This document shows, in pieces, positions 6,624-13,445 of a stretch of DNA of 17,147 nt. Every line of letters begins with the position of its first letter. Position 1 is the stretch's first letter. The DNA lies in NCBI GenBank assembly GCA_023457615.1, contig JAEWKY010000092.1, positions 1-17,147 on the forward strand, written 5' to 3'. The notes below the pieces were generated by a model, which made no database searches, had not been told where the DNA came from, and saw only the letters and a program-made list of their open reading frames with translations. This DNA comes from Actinomycetes bacterium (GTDB lineage Bacteria; Actinomycetota; Actinomycetes; Actinomycetales; Microbacteriaceae). The position numbers and the translations under genes are program-made.

Positions 6624-6929
6624 ATGAGACGCCAGTGCCCTCCGTGGTGCGTCGCCGACCACCCCGCCGAAGACGAGCCCGGGATGGTGCGGCACCGCGG
6701 CCGCACCCGCGACGTGCCGGTCGTGCTCGAGGGCCGCGGCGCCGAGCCGCCGCGCTCCGGCGAACTGCTCGTCGAGATGTCGCGGCGCGCCGACGAGGCC
6801 GCCGTCTGGGTCTACCTCGGCGACGGCTGGACGGGGTTCTCGTTGTCGCTCGAGTCGGCGTCGCGACTGTCGGCGGCGCTGGCGGAGGTGCTCCGCGACG
6901 CCGGTACGCTGGACGCCACGGGCCTGTAG
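6624..6929 (+). CDS. Small CPPWC-motif protein, possibly DUF6907
   Basis: A 101-residue soluble protein. The N-terminal CPPWCVADH (about 5-13) resembles small actinobacterial proteins grouped as DUF6907; that family name is from memory. The C-terminal half, WVYLGDGWTGFSLSLESASRLSAALAEVL, reads as a short beta-strand region followed by a helix, also as in that group. The two cysteines and the histidine could bind metal, but this is speculation. The start ATG at 6624 is chosen because upstream codons run into non-coding DNA with inverted repeats. The stop TAG at 6927-6929 lies inside the following tRNA-Lys gene, so the reading frame and the tRNA overlap by ten bases. Confidence 0.75.
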   Translation: MRRQCPPWCVADHPAEDEPGMVRHRGRTRDVPVVLEGRGAEPPRSGELLVEMSRRADEAAVWVYLGDGWTGFSLSLESASRLSAALAEVLRDAGTLDATGL

Positions 6930-6992
6930 CTCAGTCGGTAGAGCATCGGACTTTTAATCCGCGGGTCGTGGGTTCGAGCCCCACCGGGCCCA
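6920..6992 (+). tRNA. tRNA-Lys (anticodon TTT)
   Basis: A complete 73-base cloverleaf can be drawn. The acceptor stem is GGGCCTG (6920-6926) with CGGGCCC (6985-6991) and one G-T pair; the D arm is GCTC/GAGC. The anticodon loop CTTTTAA has TTT at positions 34-36, and the T arm is GTGGG-TTCGAGC-CCCAC. The discriminator base is A (6992) and no CCA is encoded. The top anticodon-stem pair (T27 with C43) is a mismatch. The T8-A9-G10 bases double as the stop codon of the upstream gene, so at least part of the tRNA transcript may be cut out of that mRNA. Confidence 0.95.
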
Positions 6993-7009
6993 CTCGCGCC
7001 GGCCGTGAC

Positions 7010-7015
7010 TACCCT
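7010..7015 (+). promoter_or_regulatory. TACCCT -10 box for a leaderless gene
   Basis: TACCCT ends six bases before the GTG at 7022, the spacing expected if transcription starts on the start codon. The region also forms a short dyad ACCCT-GAG-AGGGT (7011-7023). A -35 box is not evident; it would fall in the 3' end of the tRNA gene. Confidence 0.4.
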
Positions 7016-7021
7016 GAGAGG

Positions 7022-7489
7022 GTGTCCTTCGACGAACGCCGCACCGCCGCCCGCCGTCTCAACGACCGCCTCACCGAGGTGCGCGGCGACTGGGGCACGG
7101 GCAAGGTCTTCGACGACAACCGCGAGCTGCTGGGGCAGCTCGTGTCGCGGGTCGCGCTCGCGCAGAACTCGCACGAGCCCCAGTACCTCGCGGCCGAGTT
7201 CGACGACGACTCGGCGCGCGTGACGGTGTTCCTCGAGAGCGCCGTCGTCGACGCGTCGTTCAAGGAGGGCGCGCTCATCGTCGACGTGCTGCCGCTCGAC
7301 ATCGCCTCGCTGCGCATCACCGCGACGCAGGACGTGCTCGACGGCGACGCCCGCTTCGATCCCGAGCAGCCTCTCGCCGTCAACGTGACCCTCGCGGAGG
7401 GCCGCACGCTCACCCTCCGCGGCACGGGAGCGGACGACGACGACCTCACCCGCTATCTCCCCCTGCTCTTCGCCAAGACGACCGGCTGA
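7022..7489 (+). CDS. Conserved hypothetical cytoplasmic protein
   Basis: A 155-residue protein I do not recognise by name. It has no signal peptide, membrane segment or cysteine. It opens with a charged helix (DERRTAARRLNDRLTEVRG), then WGTGKVFDDNRELLGQLVSRVA, and continues as alternating strands (RVTVFLESAVVD, GALIVDVLPLDIASLRIT, LAVNVTLAEGRTLTLRG), ending LTRYLPLLFAKTTG. The pattern suggests a small beta-rich domain. GTG at 7022 is the chosen start: there is no ribosome binding site but a TACCCT box six bases upstream, consistent with leaderless mRNA. It is followed after two bases by the next gene, so the two are one transcription unit. Confidence 0.8.
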   Translation: MSFDERRTAARRLNDRLTEVRGDWGTGKVFDDNRELLGQLVSRVALAQNSHEPQYLAAEFDDDSARVTVFLESAVVDASFKEGALIVDVLPLDIASLRITATQDVLDGDARFDPEQPLAVNVTLAEGRTLTLRGTGADDDDLTRYLPLLFAKTTG

Positions 7490-7491
7490 CC

Positions 7492-8139
7492 GTGTCCGAC
7501 CCGCGCACGCCCCGGCCGACGCGCGCGCCCTGCTTCTGGCTGTCGGTCGCCGGCGCGCTGATCGGGCTCGTGCTGCTCGCCGTCCGGGTGACGACGCTCC
7601 CCGAGGGCGGTGCGCGACCGTTCCTCGTCGGGCTGGTCGTGGCACTCGCGGTCACGGCGACCCTCCTCGCGGCGCTCGCGCTGCGCATCCGCTCCCGCGT
7701 GCGCGCCGCGGCGGCCGCCTACCCCGACGCGCTGCTCATCCCGATCGCCGTGGGCACGGCCACCGCGGTCGCGACCCGCTGGCTCGCGGACCGGTTCGAC
7801 GACCCCGCCCTCCACCTCCGCCCGTCGGGGTACGCGACGGTCGCGGTCGACTCCGCGGGAGTGCACGTCGTATCGAGCCCGCGCGGCCGGCACGGGCACC
7901 TCCCCGCCCGCGCGGTCGCGCTCGGGCCGCTCGGTCGCACCATCGTCGGGATGCGCGAGGTGGATGCCGTCGTGCTCGAGGTCGAGGCCGGCGACCTGAC
8001 GGCCCCGCTCTCCCTCGTGCCCCTGCGGCTGCGCGGCAACCCGTTCCGCACCCTCGGCGACGCTGAGCTGCTCGCGGTCACGGCCCGGCTCGAGGACGCC
8101 CTCGCGGGCCGTCCCGTGGTTCCCGGCTGGGGCTACTGA
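7492..8139 (+). CDS. Two-helix membrane protein of unknown function
   Basis: A 215-residue protein with an N-terminal pair of membrane helices (about 15-34 and 43-65), then a basic segment (RIRSRVR) and a soluble domain of about 140 residues. The soluble part has repeated short strands (YATVAVDSAGVHVVSS, RTIVGMREVDAVVLEVE, LSLVPLRLRG) and ends in a helix (DAELLAVTARLEDALAG). This layout resembles bacterial PH-domain membrane proteins, but I cannot confirm the fold. The GTG start sits two bases after the upstream stop, implying coupled translation with the 155-residue protein. Its stop is only four bases from the stop of the convergent gene. Confidence 0.75.
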   Translation: MSDPRTPRPTRAPCFWLSVAGALIGLVLLAVRVTTLPEGGARPFLVGLVVALAVTATLLAALALRIRSRVRAAAAAYPDALLIPIAVGTATAVATRWLADRFDDPALHLRPSGYATVAVDSAGVHVVSSPRGRHGHLPARAVALGPLGRTIVGMREVDAVVLEVEAGDLTAPLSLVPLRLRGNPFRTLGDAELLAVTARLEDALAGRPVVPGWGY

Positions 8140-8143
8140 CCGG

Positions 8144-9217
8144 TCAGGCGACCGTCGTGCCGAAGAGCAGCCCGAGCAGGTAGGTGACGCCCGCCGCGCC
8201 GAGGCCGATCGCGAGCTGACGCACCGCGCGGCGCAGGAGCGAGCCGCCCGACAGGAGCCCGACGATCGCGCCGGTCGCGAGCAGCGCGGCTCCGACGGAG
8301 ATCGCGGCGATCGCGACCGCGCCGAATCCCGTCGCCCCCGCGAGGTAGGGGATCACCGGGATGAACGCCCCCGAGGCGAAGAACAGGAAGCTCGACAGCG
8401 CCGCGCCCCAGGCCGATCCGATGCCGTCCTCGTCGTCGGCCGTGGCCTCGGCGACGGCCCCCGCGTCGTCGAGGTGGAGGGTCGCGAGCACCTCCTGCGC
8501 GTGCCGCCGCGCCTCGTCGGGCTCCATCCCGCGGGCGCGGTAGACGAGGGCGAGCTCGTTGGCGTCGACGTCGAGGTGCGGCAGCGCGTGCTGCGACTCC
8601 GGGTCAGGCCGGGAGGCCTCGAGCAGCTCCCGCTGCGACCGCACGGAGATGTACTCGCCGGCACCCATCGAGAGCGACCCCGCGAGCAGCCCGGCGACGC
8701 CCGTGATGAGCACGGCCTGCGCCGGCAGGCCGGTCGCCCCGACGCCGAGCACGAGCGCGAGGTTGGAGACGAGTCCGTCGTTGATGCCGAAGACCGCCGC
8801 GCGCAGCCCGCCGGCGAGCTTGCGGCGGCCGCGGGCGGCGAGACCGCGCAGCACCTCGCCGTGGATGCGCTCGTCGGCGGCCATGGCCTCCGTCGCGTCG
8901 GCATCGGCCTCGTACGGCGAGCGCCCCTCGGCGCGCTGGGCGAGCGCGAGCACGAAGAGCGATCCGAAGCGCCGGGCCATGAGGATGAGCACCCTGCTGC
9001 CGACGCTCGCCGGGCCGGGCGCTCGCGCCTCCTCGCCGAGGAGGCCGACCCAGTGCCGCTCGTGCCGCTGCTCGGCGTCCGCGAGGCCGAGCAGGATGTC
9101 GCGCTCCTCGCCGGCGTAGCGCTCGGCGAGCTCCCGGTAGAGCGCGCCCTCGGCCCGCTCGTCCGCGAGGTACCGGCGCCAGCGACGCCGACGCGCGGAC
9201 TCGGACCCCCGGGCCAT
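8144..9217 (-). CDS. Ferritin-like / VIT1 (CCC1) iron transporter fusion, MbfA type
   Basis: A 357-residue membrane protein joining two domains. Residues 1-140 form a rubrerythrin/ferritin-like helical bundle with candidate di-iron ligands E20 or E23, ExxH at E49-H52, E97, and ExxH at E115-H118. Residues from about 140 match the VIT1/CCC1 family: FGINDGLVSNLALVLGVGATG (143-163), GSLSMGAGEYISVRSQREL, a hydrophilic charged loop with DVDANELALVYRARGM, and three C-terminal membrane segments. Known relatives (Er-VIT1, MbfA) export iron or manganese, using the ferritin-like part to sense or deliver metal. The ATG at 9217 shares one base with the stop of the upstream aldose epimerase gene, so the two are translated from one mRNA though functionally unrelated on paper. 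Confidence 0.9.
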   Translation of the reverse strand: MARGSESARRRRWRRYLADERAEGALYRELAERYAGEERDILLGLADAEQRHERHWVGLLGEEARAPGPASVGSRVLILMARRFGSLFVLALAQRAEGRSPYEADADATEAMAADERIHGEVLRGLAARGRRKLAGGLRAAVFGINDGLVSNLALVLGVGATGLPAQAVLITGVAGLLAGSLSMGAGEYISVRSQRELLEASRPDPESQHALPHLDVDANELALVYRARGMEPDEARRHAQEVLATLHLDDAGAVAEATADDEDGIGSAWGAALSSFLFFASGAFIPVIPYLAGATGFGAVAIAAISVGAALLATGAIVGLLSGGSLLRRAVRQLAIGLGAAGVTYLLGLLFGTTVA

Positions 9218-10140
9218 CAGGCCGTGCCGCGCGTGTAGCGCAGCCCCCACGACCCCTCCGAGGATGCGCCCGGCTCGATCCACTGCAGTCCGCGTCCGGA
9301 GTTGAGCGCGTCCGGGGGCGCCGTCATCGGCTCGACCGCGATCGCGAGGCCCGGCACCCCGGACCGCGGGAAGATCGGCGTCGTGAACACCTGCACGTAG
9401 CCCCAGTCGACGTCCTGCACGAGCTCGACGGTCGCGCCGTCGGGAGCGGTCAGCCACGCACTCGCCCCGTCTCGGTGGGTGACGCCGCCGAAGGCCGTGT
9501 CGAGCTCGAGGTCGCCGACGCGCCGTCCCTGCCGCACGTCGAACCGGGTGCCGTCGACGGGCCGCTCGGCGATCGGGTTGAGCCGGTCGTCGACGTCGAC
9601 GTAGGTCGCGGCCTCGACGGTGAGCACGAGTTCCTCCACGGGTGCGTCGCCGACCCGGAGGAACGGGTGCGACCCCACCGCCCAGGGGGCGCGACGGTCG
9701 CCGAGATTGGTGACGCCGTGCGTGACGGTGACGCCGTCGGGGCGCACGGCGTAGCGCACCCAGGTGTCGAGCACGAACGGCCAGCCGTGCTGCGGCGGGA
9801 GGAACGCGCCGAGCGTGACCGAGGTCTGCGTCTGCTCGCGCACCTCGTAGTCGGTGGCGCGCAGGAGACCGTGGAGGGCGTTGCCGCGGGCGACCTCGGT
9901 CAGGTCGAGCTGCTGCTCCTCGCCGTCGAGCGTCCACCTCCCGTCGCGCACGCGGTTGGGCCACGGGACGAGGACGATGCCGTTGCCGAACGGCGGCGGG
10001 GTCGTGCCGTCGTACGGCTCCGTGATCGGCACGCCGCCCACGCTCACGCCGCGGAGGACGGCCGCGACGGTGCCGACCTCGACGCGCACGCCGTCGGCGT
10101 CGAGGATCAGGTGCTGTCCGGCGGCGTCGTTTCGGCTCAC
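9217..10140 (-). CDS. galM: Aldose 1-epimerase (galactose mutarotase family)
   Basis: A 307-residue cytoplasmic enzyme that interconverts alpha and beta anomers of hexoses, feeding galactose to galactokinase. Conserved residues of the family can be placed: PNRVRDGRW with R63, ALHGLL with H90, GSHPFL with H158, the ELDTAFGG aspartate D214 and the AVEPMT glutamate E270 (catalytic base). The length is normal. The GTG at 10140 lacks a Shine-Dalgarno but lies six bases after a TAGGCT box, indicating leaderless transcription. It is divergent from galT-galK, completing the Leloir pathway except galE, which is absent from the window. Symbol galM is by family and context; related epimerases may act on other sugars. 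Confidence 0.88.
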   Translation of the reverse strand: MSRNDAAGQHLILDADGVRVEVGTVAAVLRGVSVGGVPITEPYDGTTPPPFGNGIVLVPWPNRVRDGRWTLDGEEQQLDLTEVARGNALHGLLRATDYEVREQTQTSVTLGAFLPPQHGWPFVLDTWVRYAVRPDGVTVTHGVTNLGDRRAPWAVGSHPFLRVGDAPVEELVLTVEAATYVDVDDRLNPIAERPVDGTRFDVRQGRRVGDLELDTAFGGVTHRDGASAWLTAPDGATVELVQDVDWGYVQVFTTPIFPRSGVPGLAIAVEPMTAPPDALNSGRGLQWIEPGASSEGSWGLRYTRGTA

Positions 10141-10146
10141 GACAGA

Positions 10147-10152
10147 AGCCTA
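10147..10152 (-). promoter_or_regulatory. TAGGCT -10 box for galM
   Basis: On the minus strand TAGGCT is followed by exactly six bases and the GTG start at 10140, fitting leaderless initiation. No good -35 match is visible upstream. The 88-base interval to galT must hold the control elements for both directions. Confidence 0.45.
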
Positions 10153-10228
10153 GGACGCCGCGCGCCGCCTTCGTCCGGCGTCGGCATCCTTACGGATGCG
10201 AAAGCGGGACTTCCGTACCGTGACCCCC

Positions 10229-11335
10229 GTGACCGGGATCGTGAAGCGCGCGACGCGGCTCGCCGACGGGCGCGAGCTGCTGTACTTCGACGACGCCGAC
10301 ACGACGCTCGGCCCCGAGCGCCGGGTCGACGCGCGCGCGCTCGAGCCCCGCCCCGAGACGGCGCGGATGCGGCAGGACGTGCTGACCGGCGACTGGGTCT
10401 CGATCGCCGTCGCGCGACAGAACCGCGTCGTCCTCCCGCCGGCCGACCTCGACCCCCTCGCACCGCAGACGCCGGGCAACCCCTCCGAGGTGCCCGACCT
10501 CTACGACGTCGCGGTGTTCGAGAACCGCTCGCCGTCGTTCGGCCCCGCGCTCGGCGACCACCCCGGCGCGCCCCGCGGCCTCGACGACCTCGCGGAGCTC
10601 GGCCTCGGGCGCGAACGCACCTCGGTCGGCCGCTGCGAGGTCGTGTGCTTCAGTCCCGAGCACGAGGGCTCGTTCGGCACGCAGACCGAGAGTCGCGCGC
10701 GCACCGTCATCGAGGCGTGGGCCGACCGCACGGCCGAGCTCTCGCGGCTCCCCGGCATCCGGCAGGTCTTCCCGTTCGAGAACCGCGGCGAGGCGATCGG
10801 CGTCACGCTCCACCATCCGCACGGCCAGATCTACGCCTACCCCTACGTCACGCCGCGCACGCAGCGCATGCTCGAGGCCGCCGACCGGCTCGGGCCGCGG
10901 CTCTTCGACGACATCCTCGAGTTCGAGCGCGGGTCCGACCGCGTCGTCCTGTCCGGCGAGCACTGGACCGCGTTCGTGCCGTTCGCGGCGCGATGGCCGC
11001 TCGAGGTGCACCTCGTGCCGCACCGCCACGCTCCCGACTTCGCCGCCACCGACGAGGAGCAGCGCGCCGAGCTCGCCCCGCTCTACCTGCGCCTGCTGCG
11101 CGGGCTGGACGCGGTCTACGACTCCCCGACGCCCTACATCGCCGCGTGGCATCAGGCGCCGGTCGACATCGGGCGCCAGGCGCTGCGGCTGCACCTGCAG
11201 CTCACGTCGCCCCGGCGCGCGGCGGACCGGCTGAAGTTCCTGGCAGGCTCGGAGTCGGCGATGGGAGCCTGGATCGGGGACATCCCCCCGGAGGCGGCGG
11301 CCGAGCGACTGCGGAAGGCGATCGAGACGGTATGA
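10229..11335 (+). CDS. galT: Galactose-1-phosphate uridylyltransferase
   Basis: Transfers UMP between UDP-glucose and galactose-1-phosphate, the second Leloir step. With this start the protein has 368 residues. Family marks are TGDWVSIAVARQNR, FENRSPSF (about 97-104), the catalytic HPHGQ motif (H196-P197-H198-G-Q, H198 the likely nucleophile) within TLHHPHGQIYAYPY, and a His cluster HLVPHRH (261-267). The start is uncertain: ATG 10196 and GTG 10220 are in frame. GTG 10229 is preferred because TACCGT lies seven bases upstream, as in the leaderless genes nearby, and because related proteins usually begin close to VKRATRLADGRELLYFDD. The stop overlaps the galK start (ATGA), so the pair is co-translated. 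Confidence 0.95.
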   Translation: MTGIVKRATRLADGRELLYFDDADTTLGPERRVDARALEPRPETARMRQDVLTGDWVSIAVARQNRVVLPPADLDPLAPQTPGNPSEVPDLYDVAVFENRSPSFGPALGDHPGAPRGLDDLAELGLGRERTSVGRCEVVCFSPEHEGSFGTQTESRARTVIEAWADRTAELSRLPGIRQVFPFENRGEAIGVTLHHPHGQIYAYPYVTPRTQRMLEAADRLGPRLFDDILEFERGSDRVVLSGEHWTAFVPFAARWPLEVHLVPHRHAPDFAATDEEQRAELAPLYLRLLRGLDAVYDSPTPYIAAWHQAPVDIGRQALRLHLQLTSPRRAADRLKFLAGSESAMGAWIGDIPPEAAAERLRKAIETV

Positions 11336-12495
11336 GCGACCTGCGCGACGACGTGCACGCACTGTTCGAGGCGATGACGGGCCGTGCCCCCGACGGCCTC
11401 TGGTCGGCCCCGGGACGCGTCAACCTCGTCGGCGAGCACACCGACTACAACGACGGCTTCGTGCTGCCGTTCGCGATCGACCGGCGCACGCTCGTCGCGG
11501 CCGGCGCGCGCGAGGACGCCGTGCTGCGCGTCGCGAGCACGTTCTCCGACCAGGTGATCGAGGTCGGGCTCGCCGAGCTGGATGCCGTGCGCGGTCAGGC
11601 CGACTGGGCCGGCTACCCGCTCGGGGTCGCCTGGGCGCTCGGCCGCTCGGGCGCCGACCTCGCCGCCGTGCCCGGTCTCGACCTCGTGATCGACTCCAAC
11701 GTGCCGGTCGGCGCCGGGCTGTCGTCGTCGGCCGCGATCGAGTGCGCGGTCGCCCTCGCCCTCGACGACCTCTGGCGGCTCGGCCTCTCGCGCGGCGCCC
11801 TCGCGCGCGTCGGACGGCTCGCCGAGAACGACTACGTCGGCGCGCCGACGGGGATCATGGACCAGTCCGCGGCGCTGCTCGGGGTGCGCGACGCGGGGGT
11901 CTTCCTCGACTGCCGCACGCTCGAGTCGCAGGTCGTGCCGCTCGGGCTCGAGGCCGCCGGGCTCGCGGTGCTCGTCCTGGACACCGGCGTCTCGCACGCC
12001 CACGCGACCGGCGGCTACGGCGACCGGCGTGCCGCCTGCGAGGCCGGCGCCACGGCGCTCGGCGTCCCCGCCCTCCGCGACCTGTCGATCGACGACCTCG
12101 CGCGCGCCGCCGAGCTGCTCGACGAGGCGACGTTCCGCCGCGTGCGGCACGTCGTCACCGAGAACGCACGGGTGCTGGAGGTCGTGCGCACCCTGCGCGA
12201 CGACGGCCCGACCGCGATCGGCGCGCTCCTCGACGCCTCGCACGCGTCGCTGCGCGACGACTTCGAGGTCTCGGTGCCCGAGCTCGACCTCGCCGTCGAG
12301 ACCGCGCGCGAGCACGGCGCGCTCGGCGCGCGGATGACGGGCGGCGGCTTCGGGGGGGCCGCGATCGCCCTCGCGCCGCTCGACGCGATCTCCCGCATCC
12401 AGGTCGCCGTCGACGGCGCGTTCGCCGAGCACGGCTTCCGCGCGCCCGAGGTCTACCCCGTGCGCCCCTCCGACGGCGCGGCCCGCGACCGCTGA
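11332..12495 (+). CDS. galK: Galactokinase
   Basis: Phosphorylates galactose at C1 using ATP, entering it into the Leloir pathway. The 387-residue GHMP-kinase has the galactokinase signature GRVNLVGEHTDYNDGFVLP (28-46, catalytic R29), the phosphate-binding PVGAGLSSSAA (125-135), the catalytic aspartate D177 in GIMDQSA, and the third GHMP motif GARMTGGGFGGAA (about 337-349). The length is typical. The ATG overlaps the galT stop by four bases. A strong hairpin begins four bases after the stop codon and probably ends transcription. The gene order galT-galK with galM divergent suggests a common galactose response, though no regulator gene is present here. Confidence 0.97.
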   Translation: MSDLRDDVHALFEAMTGRAPDGLWSAPGRVNLVGEHTDYNDGFVLPFAIDRRTLVAAGAREDAVLRVASTFSDQVIEVGLAELDAVRGQADWAGYPLGVAWALGRSGADLAAVPGLDLVIDSNVPVGAGLSSSAAIECAVALALDDLWRLGLSRGALARVGRLAENDYVGAPTGIMDQSAALLGVRDAGVFLDCRTLESQVVPLGLEAAGLAVLVLDTGVSHAHATGGYGDRRAACEAGATALGVPALRDLSIDDLARAAELLDEATFRRVRHVVTENARVLEVVRTLRDDGPTAIGALLDASHASLRDDFEVSVPELDLAVETAREHGALGARMTGGGFGGAAIALAPLDAISRIQVAVDGAFAEHGFRAPEVYPVRPSDGAARDR

Positions 12496-12499
12496 TCAC

Positions 12500-12563
12500 C
12501 GGCTATTTGCCCGAAAAGGCCGCTTCCTCTCCCGAGGTCGCGGCCTTTTCGGGCAAATAGCCG
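12500..12563. terminator. Bidirectional terminator, perfect 24-bp hairpin
   Basis: The whole gap between the convergent galK and folD genes is one inverted repeat: 24 bases (12500-12523) are the exact reverse complement of 12540-12563. The 16-base loop itself can form a small CCTC/GAGG stem. The inner part of each arm ends in GCGGCC followed by TTTT, so on either strand a GC-rich stem is followed by a short U-run, fitting an intrinsic terminator that works in both directions. The further outer pairing (CTATTTGCCC with GGGCAAATAG) is longer than a terminator needs. Confidence 0.8.
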
Positions 12564-13445
12564 CTAGCGCAGCGCGCGCTCCGCGGCGTCGACGACGTTC
12601 GACAGGAGCAGGGCGCGGGTCATCGGACCGACGCCGCCCGGGTTGGGCGAGAGCCATCCGGCGACGTCGGCGACCCCGGGGTCGATGTCGCCGTGCAGTC
12701 GCGCCCTGCCCGACTCGGTCATCCCGACCCGGGTGACGCCGACATCCAGCACCGCTGCGCCGGGCTTCACCCAGTCGGGCTTCACGAAGTGCGGCACGCC
12801 GATCGCCGCGACGACGATGTCGGCACGACGCACCTCCGTCGGCAGATCGGGCGTGCGGGAATGGGTGAGCGTGACGGTCGCGTCGATGCCCTTCATCGTG
12901 AAGACCAGGCCGAGCGGACGACCGACCGTCAGGCCGCGGCCGACGATCGTGACGTGCTGGCCGGCGATCGGCACGTCGTGCCGGCGCAGCAGCTCGACGA
13001 CTCCGGCGGGCGTGCACGGCAGCGGCGAGTCGAGGCGCCCGTCGACGCCGAGCACGAGGCGCCCGAGGTTCGTCGGGTGCAGGCCGTCGGCGTCCTTGTC
13101 GGGATCGATGAGCTCGAGGATCGGGTTCTCGTCGATCTCCTTCGGCAGCGGGAGCTGCACGATGTAGCCCGTCACGCTCGGGTCGGAGTTGAGGCCGGCG
13201 ACGGCCGCGCGCACCTCGGCCTCCGACGCCGTCGCGGGCAGCTCGACCGGGATGGACGCGATGCCGACCTCGGCGCAGTCGCGGTGCTTGCTGGACACGT
13301 AGGAGATCGAGCCCGGGTCCTCCCCCACGAGGAGGGTGCCGAGCCCGGGGACGACGCCCTTCTCGGCGAGCGCCGAGATCCGCGAGCGCAGCTCGTTCTT
13401 GATCGCCGTCGCGGTCGCGACTCCGTCGAGGATGCGTGCCGTCAC
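12564..13445 (-). CDS. folD: Methylenetetrahydrofolate dehydrogenase / cyclohydrolase
   Basis: Bifunctional cytoplasmic enzyme interconverting 5,10-methylene-, 5,10-methenyl- and 10-formyl-tetrahydrofolate with NADP(H). The 293-residue protein has the active-site pair Y49 and K53 in SYVSSKHRDC, the GYIVQLPLPKEID stretch, DGLHPTNLGRL, the nucleotide-binding VGRGLTVGRPLG (FolD usually has GRSxxVGxP) and the closing PNPGGVGPMT. Start choice: GTG 13445 overlaps the glyA stop by four bases (GTGA) and has GGGAG nine bases upstream; a TTG three codons earlier would leave no room for that site. Following glyA on the same transcript, it should share the ZTP riboswitch control; both enzymes supply one-carbon folates. 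Confidence 0.96.
   Translation of the reverse strand: MTARILDGVATATAIKNELRSRISALAEKGVVPGLGTLLVGEDPGSISYVSSKHRDCAEVGIASIPVELPATASEAEVRAAVAGLNSDPSVTGYIVQLPLPKEIDENPILELIDPDKDADGLHPTNLGRLVLGVDGRLDSPLPCTPAGVVELLRRHDVPIAGQHVTIVGRGLTVGRPLGLVFTMKGIDATVTLTHSRTPDLPTEVRRADIVVAAIGVPHFVKPDWVKPGAAVLDVGVTRVGMTESGRARLHGDIDPGVADVAGWLSPNPGGVGPMTRALLLSNVVDAAERALR

Noticed and set aside
4575..6695. Upstream extension of the anti-sigma frame to 942 codons
   Set aside because: It runs through the sigma gene and others in another frame; the GTG at 4574 with stop-start overlap is the real start.
9475..11331. Extension of the galK frame upstream to 9475
   Set aside because: It crosses galM (antisense) and galT in the wrong frame; galactokinase starts normally at 11332.
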